From the NCBI GenBank assembly GCA_963931865.1, contig OZ007513.1, positions 8,436,155 to 8,500,154 on the forward strand: a DNA stretch of 64,000 nucleotides, given 5' to 3'. The stretch is from Axinella damicornis. Its lineage: Eukaryota; Porifera; Demospongiae; Axinellida; Axinellidae. The position numbers and the translations under genes were made by a program. Below the pieces are notes generated by a model, which searched no databases, had not been told where the DNA came from, and worked only from the letters and a program-made list of their open reading frames with translations. This document shows positions 47,401-56,400 of this stretch, one piece after another (position 1 is the first letter of the stretch; every line of letters begins with the position of its first letter).

Positions 47401-50400
47401 AGTACAAAGGCAGTTTCAATGGCCAAACGTATGCGCATGCGCTAATTTCTTGAATGGATCTGGGACAAGCAACCTGAAATCCTCAGTACCTGGTTCGGTA
47501 CTGACAGTCTGGTACCGGTTACTGGGTACCTGGTCAGTACTGACAGTCTGGTACAGGTACCTGGTTCAGTACTGACAGTCTGGTACCAGTACCTGGTTCA
47601 GTACTGACAGTCTGGTACCGGTACCTGGTTCAGTACTGACAGTCTGGTACCGGTACCTGGTTCAGTACTGACAGTCTGGTACCGGTACCTGGTTCAGTAC
47701 TGACAGTCTGGTACCGGTACCTGGTTCAGTACTGACAGTCTGGTACCAGTACCTGGTTCAGTACTGACAGTCTGGTACCGGTACCTGGTTCAGTACTGAC
47801 AGTCTGGTACCGGTACCTGGTTCAGTTTCAATGCTAATATACACCACTCGCACGTGTAGCTACTATGTCTCTGTATTGAAAACACAACCTGTGTAAACTT
47901 CATACCCTCAGGAAGAGTGGAATAGGGGCAGTGGAATATGTCCCCATATTCCACTGTAGCTCTCCATATACACATGTATATTATCAATAGAGCAAATCTA
48001 CAGCTGTGGGATAAAATCACACACATTTCCAATCCCGGTATGCTCTATTATCTATGATGGCGTGCATACACACATCTGCATGACAGTTGTTACTTGGGTA
48101 GCAGTAAAAATAAACGTACGCATCGCCGTAACCGATACTGTGCATGTTTCATGATGACAACTTACCCATCATGATACAAGTAGTAGTCTGCAAAATACGA
48201 GTATCGATAAACCTGCAAAGGGAGGAGGAACAATAATAGCTACCTTATAGCAGGGATATTTTCGCAGGTTCAAAGTTTTGCAAAAAATACAAATTTTAGT
48301 TTCACAACAAGGGTCACAACCAGGAGAATAACTTCCAGATTTAAGATGTAAATCAAGAGCTACCACTCACCTTCTCCCTCCTGGTTATCAACAGGATGTA
48401 TTGATTGTCATGTGACAGCTTCACGCCAGATATGTTCCCCAACTCCTCATTTAGACTTCCCTGCAGGCATGTGTATAGTAATGCACAGTGGATCAATACA
48501 GTGGATCAATACAGTGTTCAGTAAGGCTGCATCGATACCAACCAGGATTGGTACTGACATTGGAATTGGCTTGATCGATCACGAAGCAACCGATAGTCAC
48601 ATGACACAGCACACGGCAGCGCAGCCCTGCTAGCTAGCTTCTTTCAAGAACAACAACAAAGCAATTTGGGTGCATTTCGGGAGGGATCTGCAATGATGAC
48701 AACTCCAAAGCGCTTTGCAAGATTTGTGATGAAAGGATTCCAAGGGTGGGAACGTACCAAAGCCTCCTTGAACACTGCAAAGTTGCGTAGATGGAAAATA
48801 TGAAGTTAGTGGTGGCTGAAAATGCCAAGAAAGAAAGACAGCAAGCCCCCTAAGTTTCCTCGTGGGGAACTGGATTGGAAACACACATTTAAGTGATTGA
48901 ATGTGGGCTTCGCGTTGTTACTCAGGACTGTCAGGGGTAAGAGTTGCCACTTTGGGCATAAACCAGTTCAAGATGATGATACAAAGGTGAGTCCCAGAAC
49001 AGTTCCCGTGTGGCACCAGAGGTGCAACAGTACACAGGTATCACAATTTCAGGGATACGTCCATTTTTTTTGAACAGCCCAAGCATGCTCTTATCTACGA
49101 CTCAGGAAAAAAATCTACTACTTTCGGCATACACCGGATGAAGGCTGATCTGCAGGGCTGAGCGATTGTGGATTTTCCAACATCACGATTATTGTATCCA
49201 TATAATCACGGTTATCGATTATATCACGATTATGCCAAAAATTTCCAATTGAAGGAGAACTGCATACACCATTCAAACTTTCAAAGTCACAAGGCGATGG
49301 TGGACAAAAGCCACAGCTGACAGAATGCACAGAAGCCTTGGATAGAAGCCACAGTGCTTATGTATTCATAGTCCTGATTATTGTATTCACATTCCATATT
49401 CATGAAAACCATAAGCCCTTTGCGTGTCTGACTAACATCCCAGTCACCATCGCATAATCGAAATAATCACTCAGCCCTAGCCCGGCCCTAGTAAACCCTG
49501 ATGTAAGGGCTCTATCCTGAAGGATCTAGCAATCGTGCCGCAGCATTGTAAGTCTATGTGGACATCGACCTGTTAAACTCACCCAGCGTTCAGGACCTAT
49601 CAACGTTTGAACAGCTCCCTGGTCAGTGGCCATTATGGAAGGATTACTCAGTGTAACTCCGGATTGTAGTGATGTTTGCAGCAGTTTATTATCTGAGGAA
49701 ATAAACAAAAGAGGTATTGAAATACAGAAGTATAAACCTTACAAATAACACATCACACGTGTGACACACAGAGCATGGTGGATAATGTCTGTGCTGGCGA
49801 AGTTGTGAGTGCTGTAATGACATCAGGTCTTACTCTCACCCCAGAGATGTATGAACAGCCTGATTGTATTCACCAACTCGTACTTACAGCTAGAACTGTT
49901 CTGTCAATGACAGACGAAGAGAGAGCTCGAGCAATGGCAGTCAATGGAAGACCAAAGGACCCATAACTTGAGTGAGTTTCTGCACAACTATTTCTGAACA
50001 ATTACTATGTGCTTGTGTCATTGCATGCAGAGCATGATGGCAGTAATGACAGTGAAGCTAGAATATCTTAGTAGGCATGTCCGGCAAGTTGCGAAGCTTG
50101 ATTACTTATGTAGCAGATCTTTCCCCTACCCTGCACAAATGCTCACATCTGGAATCCTGTATTCTGACACCAATAGTTCTTAACAATAAGAGTGTGCAAC
50201 TGCCATATGGGTTCCCCTATGCCTTAGGCAATCAGTGTGGTCTACATGTACTATGTACATAAGATGTGTGACACTGATAACACACCATATTTACCTAGCC
50301 TCGTACCCAGTCCCACGCCCAGCTTTTCATCGCTGCTTAGTACGGTAAAGTGGGGAGGGCCTGGTACATTTCCTCACGTGAGTGACGTCAAGGGTAGAAA

Positions 50401-53400
50401 GGGGTAGAAAGACCGGAAGTTTAACGTGGGCGTAGTGGGTCTCAGAATAGCAAGAAGAGCGAAAGTACCAGGTACGTAACACACCACACGTATCTAGCTA
50501 GCGGGGGGCGACTGTCATACTCACCGAGCGTTGAACGTGTAGATGGCTGAATAACACGCAAAACGTAGCGTCTTCATTCTAAAAATTTTGTGGTTTTTCA
50601 ATTACGTCATGCTCATGTGAGGAAATGTACCAGGCCCTCCCCGCTTTACCATACTAAGCAGCGACGAAAAGCTGGGCGTGGGACTGGGTACGAGGCTAAT
50701 ATTTACCAACACTCCAACACTGGTGGGTCAGATTACATGTGGTATAGGGAACAACAAAACAGACAGTGTAATGCTGGTCACTTCATGATGACACTCAAGA
50801 CATGCAGTCGGAAGGTTACTGTATTTCCGCGATCAAACGCCGCGGCTACTATTTATTTCATCACGCGATTTACTGCGGCTACTATTCAAGAGCGGCCACT
50901 AATCGAAGGCGGAGTTTATTGAACTCAGCATAAACAAGGAAGCGAGGAAACGGATTGGAGTACCGTGTATGCACAAAGAAGAAGTTTTGTTTCAGCCCTG
51001 GGCCGTGTGGTATTGTCATAATCATCCCGACAAAACAGTACATGCCAAAGCCATTACTGTCGATCACAAAGATTTCGCCGGTCAGACGTCGCTCGCCTCG
51101 TGTGCCTCGACCACAGAAAACGCTGAACGCATACCCAGCTCTCGGGGAATATGACCAACAATCAGTTCACCTCTCTTCACGCTCACAGCGATATAGTCAC
51201 TGTCTTCGAGGGCTAGACAAAGCGCTTCGACTGATCGCCGACCGTTCGAATACTAGCCGTGGCTACTAAACAAGGGCAGCGTTTATTTTGTTCAGCCCTT
51301 CAGGAGGTGCGGCTATTATTCGAGGGCGGCCACTAATCGAGTGCGGCGTTTGATCACGGAAATACAGTAGTACACCTTTCCTGCATGCTGTCAGGGCCAC
51401 TTAGCAGCGCTCATAAGCTCCTGTGTCAGGTTAGATTAATTTTAGTGCCTAGTGCTGTGATATTGCTCCTGGAATCAACAATGATTATTGGGGATCGAAT
51501 AATTGACAATTACTGTGGGTTGAATAATTGCTTATTAGCTGATTATTGGGTGGAGAAATATGTACTTATAATATATGGTTTGCTACAATTTTGAAGTGCT
51601 AAACTGTTGCATATGACCATTTTATGTTCGATTAATTGTGCTCACTAACATACCCATAAACAGATTGATATCTTGATTTTACCTCCAATATATCGAGGGG
51701 CAACCGCACTCCTGGTAGCAGCGGTTAAACGGTAGCACAAACTAAGTGTGACAGTTCGTTCCAATTATCACACATTACGTGAGTACCATGATAGCTATTA
51801 TACAGGGAAGATCAGAAATTATTTAGAGCAAGTACCATTCATAAAGTAGCCGCGTTCAACCTGCCGTAGCGCAAGCTAAGTATTGCAATACGTTCCAATT
51901 AACGCACATGCCACGTGGCAACCACGCTCAGTCGATCGCGAGCAATGGCGACCAAAAGGAAGACAAGACATTATTACAGCACTCACAACTTAGCCAGCAC
52001 GGTGAGTTTCGGCATGTAAGCGTCAGTGAACGACAGCGATCACAGCCGTGTGGTCAGAATCTTCGCGTGCCTTTCCTAAGAACGGTACTGCCACCGGAAG
52101 TCGAAGAGAGCGCTCGAGCAATGGCGGCCGACGGCGAGACAAAAGCGCTCATATCTCTACCACCAAGGTGAATTTCAGCACAATCATTTTGATTTTGTGT
52201 CACTGCATGATAGCGATCACGACGGTGTAGTCAGAATCTTTGTAGGCCACTCCGAAGTAGTCGAACGTTTATTATTTAGATTATACGAGGGGCAACCGCA
52301 CTCCTGGTAGCCGCGATGCAACTGGTTGCGACTCGCCGTAGCCTAGCACAAGCTAAGTATTGTAATTCGTTCCAATTAACGCACATGCCACGTGCAACCA
52401 CGATCGCGAGCAATGGCGACAAAAGAAAGATAAGACATTACTACAGCACTCACAACTTAGCCAGCACGGTGAGTTTGGGCATGTAAGCGTCAGTGAACGA
52501 CAGCGATCACGGCCGTGTGGTCAGAATCTTCGTGTGCCTTTCCTAAGAACGGTACTGCTACCGGAAGTCCAAGAGAGCGCTCGAGCAATGGCAGCCACGG
52601 CGAGACAAAAGCGCTTCTATCTCCACCACCAATGTGAGTTTCAGCACCAACTTTTTACATTCAGGTCAGTACATGATGGCGATCACGGCGGTGTAGTCAG
52701 AATCTCTGTAGGCCAATCCTAAGTACTCAAACATTATATTATATTAATTATATTATTTACGCGGCACAATTTTTCCCCTACCAGGAGTGTAATTACATTA
52801 CGCGGCACAATTTTCTCTATACCATGGTTAAGATCACTACATCAATCAATTATTGGTGGTTATTGGTCACAGCTCTAATTAACTTACCTGGATTATTAAA
52901 ATCCCCAATACAACCAGACTGACCACATGTAACTCCCTGTATTGTGGCAGGTGGTGTTATATCAGCCACTTTACTGTCAAGTATATACATACTTGAAGTG
53001 GTTACCAAAGGGCGCGCGGGCAAAGGGCACATCTTGCTTTCAGATCAACCACAACTGTCCTTTGCTATAGATCTTGAGAACACTGTTTTGCTGATAACAG
53101 TCACTGTAGCCTGATGGCCCAATTATAGCACTTTAAAGGCTTGCTACTTTAAGTATTATATTTGAAAATACCCACCTGCAGTGCAGTCTGCATGCAGTGC
53201 ATTACACTAGGGCAATCTAGTTAACGGTTGAGCACGGGGCCACAGTTACCAAATTGCCAGACGCAATGCCACTTTAGTTGGTTGGTTGTTTCTCCCCTCA
53301 GGCAAAAAGTACTCGGAGTGGCAGTTTGGTACTTGCAGGGATTCTAGCCTTTTATGCCGTCAAAACAGCCTCCCTATCCCCCCTTAGGCCCTCTCGCTAT

Positions 53401-56400
53401 CTCAATTTTCAGCTCTGTGCACGGGCGCTGCACCACAGGCGTCCTCTTGGTAGATGTGGGCGCGCCCGCAGCCCACTTGCTGCCTGTACCTTCAAGTGAG
53501 CCAAGTGTTTTCTGACGTGATATACGCTCAGTGATGAGAGATCTGCCCCACAACTGCAGAGCTTCTTGGTAGGAGGACGCTCTTCTTCCACGGCCTCGGA
53601 TCGTCAACGCGCAACCTTCATTGCACATGTCCATTAGTCGTGCACCTCCATATATCTTATTTCTTGGACCGTATACCTCCGTATATTACGCACATGTCAT
53701 TATGACGTCATGGTTGGTTGTTGGTTCACAGGTGAAGGCAAAAGGGGGGATATTGCGTCTGGCAATTTGGTAACTGTGGCCCCGTGCGGTTGAGAGCGAG
53801 ATAATGCACGAGCTGAGTGCATTATCTCACCCTCGGCGAGTGCATTATCCACCAGAGACTGTTAACTAGATTGCCCAAGTGCAGTAATGCCAACTGGTAT
53901 CTAAACAACTTAGCGCTACTCACTGACCCGAAACAGCCGTTGGTCTTTGAAAAGTGTGCATATGCGATTTAGTGTTCAGTCATGTGATCGATTCTGAGGC
54001 ATCTGATTCGTTGAGGGTCACATGAGCAGCACTAAGTCACATTTAACTGCTTGACTTATGGAATACTCCCAAATACTTGACGGTTCACCTGGCGTCCATG
54101 TCCCGTTGTAGGTCTTGTACTTGTAGTCTGGGTTCAGCACATCATCCAGGGTCAGGGTACGCCGCTGAGGTGGGCCGGGAGGAGGTCCCAAAACTGGGGG
54201 GAAAAACAAACCAACCCTCAAGCAAATTTTAGGAGTCTTTGTTAATGTAACAAGAGGCCAACGACACCCCGAGCGTGATTACATCATTGGTGGGGCGGAC
54301 GATCAGACCTCACACTCGTCCATACCACAAGAGGCCAACGACACCCCAAGTGATAAGGTCATTGGTGGGACAGACGATCAGACCTCACACTCGTCCATAC
54401 CACAAGAGGCCAACGACACCCCAAGCAATAAGGGCATTGGTGGGGCGGACGATCAGACCTCACACTCGTCCATACCACAAGAGGCCAACAACACCCCAAG
54501 TGATAAGGTCATAGGTGGGGCGGATGATCTGACCTCACACTCGTCCACAGTTCACCACCACCTGAACTCCATACTGGCTTCTTGCAACACGGTGCATGCT
54601 GAAAGAGGCATGCAGGCCAGACCTGTACACAGCTACGAATGCACAGAATTGATCACAGAATGTGCATGGTTGCATGCCCCAACTTGCATTACACAGAACA
54701 CCATATATGGTATCCTACAATGGGTGTAATAATACAAGGCGACACTGCATGTATTATGTATTGGTGCAATGTCTGAACAGATCATGTTGAGCTAGCATGT
54801 GCACAGTGATCCTTAAACAATGCCTCCTGCTGTTGCCATGCTTGCAGCTTCTAAACTAACATAGGATTCTACAAATGATGCAGGGCTTCACATGGGAACT
54901 TTGGTGGGGTGCGATACTAGCCTCATCCCCAGGCCTCCGCCCAGAGGCCAGTGCGATATCAGATAGTGAGCATATTGTCCCAAAGGGATGCTGCGACTGC
55001 CAGGCAATTTTTTGTTGTTCCCCCAAACGTATGTAACCGTTTAGTGTAACAGTATTTTAGCATTCCCCAAAGACCTCTGTCGGACTGTATTGCACCTATC
55101 ATTTGAACCATCATACACCAGATTGGCTAAAAACCAGCCATTCAAATCCTCTTACCTGACCTAACGCACCACCTAGATTGGCCAAATATTATCTTCCAGG
55201 TGATGGTCAAATTTGTGTCAACAGTCTACTCCACAAGCTGACCTCAATCCCATTGTCAGAGCTGCTGTATAAACTAAACTACACACTCTCCTGCACTCCC
55301 ACATAGTGGCAATGCTTGTTGCCCCAGGCCTTGTCTAGCCTCGTTCCAAGGCTATCATTCTCGGAATGAGGCTAGGCCTTGTCAGTTGCAATGTACGTAG
55401 AAAAGGATAATGGCTGGTGCACAATCTCACGAGAATGATGCCGGGATAGAAAGGATGATAGATAGTATGCGGTGTCCCAGAGCTCAGGTACCAGACAACT
55501 TATCACCCAGTCCTGGCTAGCAGGGGGCAACTGTCTGACACACAAAGTGCTAACCGATTGTTGCTTAAGCAACATGCATGCCATTGCCTTCCGTTCTGAC
55601 TACATATTTCTGTTGAGTTTGCAGTGCATTACATGAGCCAAAGTTGAGTGCATTCTCGTTACCAAGTTACAGACGTAACCCACTACCGGCCAGTCCATAG
55701 TGCATGCCCCCCCCCCCCCCCCCCCCCCCCCAACTTTCTCCACGTTCTGTTTTGTCCCATGTGATATTTTGTGAAATACACATAAACCCTGGTGCATTGC
55801 CAATGGACTGAAACAGATGTTGGTCTTGCATGGTCGATCATGAGCAACTGACGGTCACATGATACACACTGAGTATCCATCACCCGTGAAACTGTACAGC
55901 TTACTGTAAACAGTATCTATGTCAGGTAGACTTAGGTATCATGAGACACACTGACTACTCCTATAGCCTCGTTCCAAGGCCTCTACGCCCAGCTTTTGTC
56001 GCTGGAAGTACAAAAAGCCAGGGGAAGGCCTGGAAGGATATCCCACATGATGCATGCCACCGCTGACGTCACTGATTCTGTTAATACGTACCTATCCAAC
56101 ATGCTATCGCCTGTTACAGAGAAGCTACAGAGATCAGAACACCCCTGGATTTGAAATAAAACAGCTGAGAGATGGCTGTCCTACAACGGTTATAACTTGG
56201 AAGAACTTCACTCCGTGCAGTGAGCCATTGTTCCTGAAAGTACAATACTTGCAGCTGAGCACTGCTTTGAAGGTATAAGACTTCTAGCTTGGATATGCTA
56301 GGTGTGGCTCTCTTCTAGCCATCGGCCTGTCTTCTTACGCAATCGCAGCTACTGTAGTGCAGTATAATGGGCTTGAACGGACGACACTTTATGACGGTCG

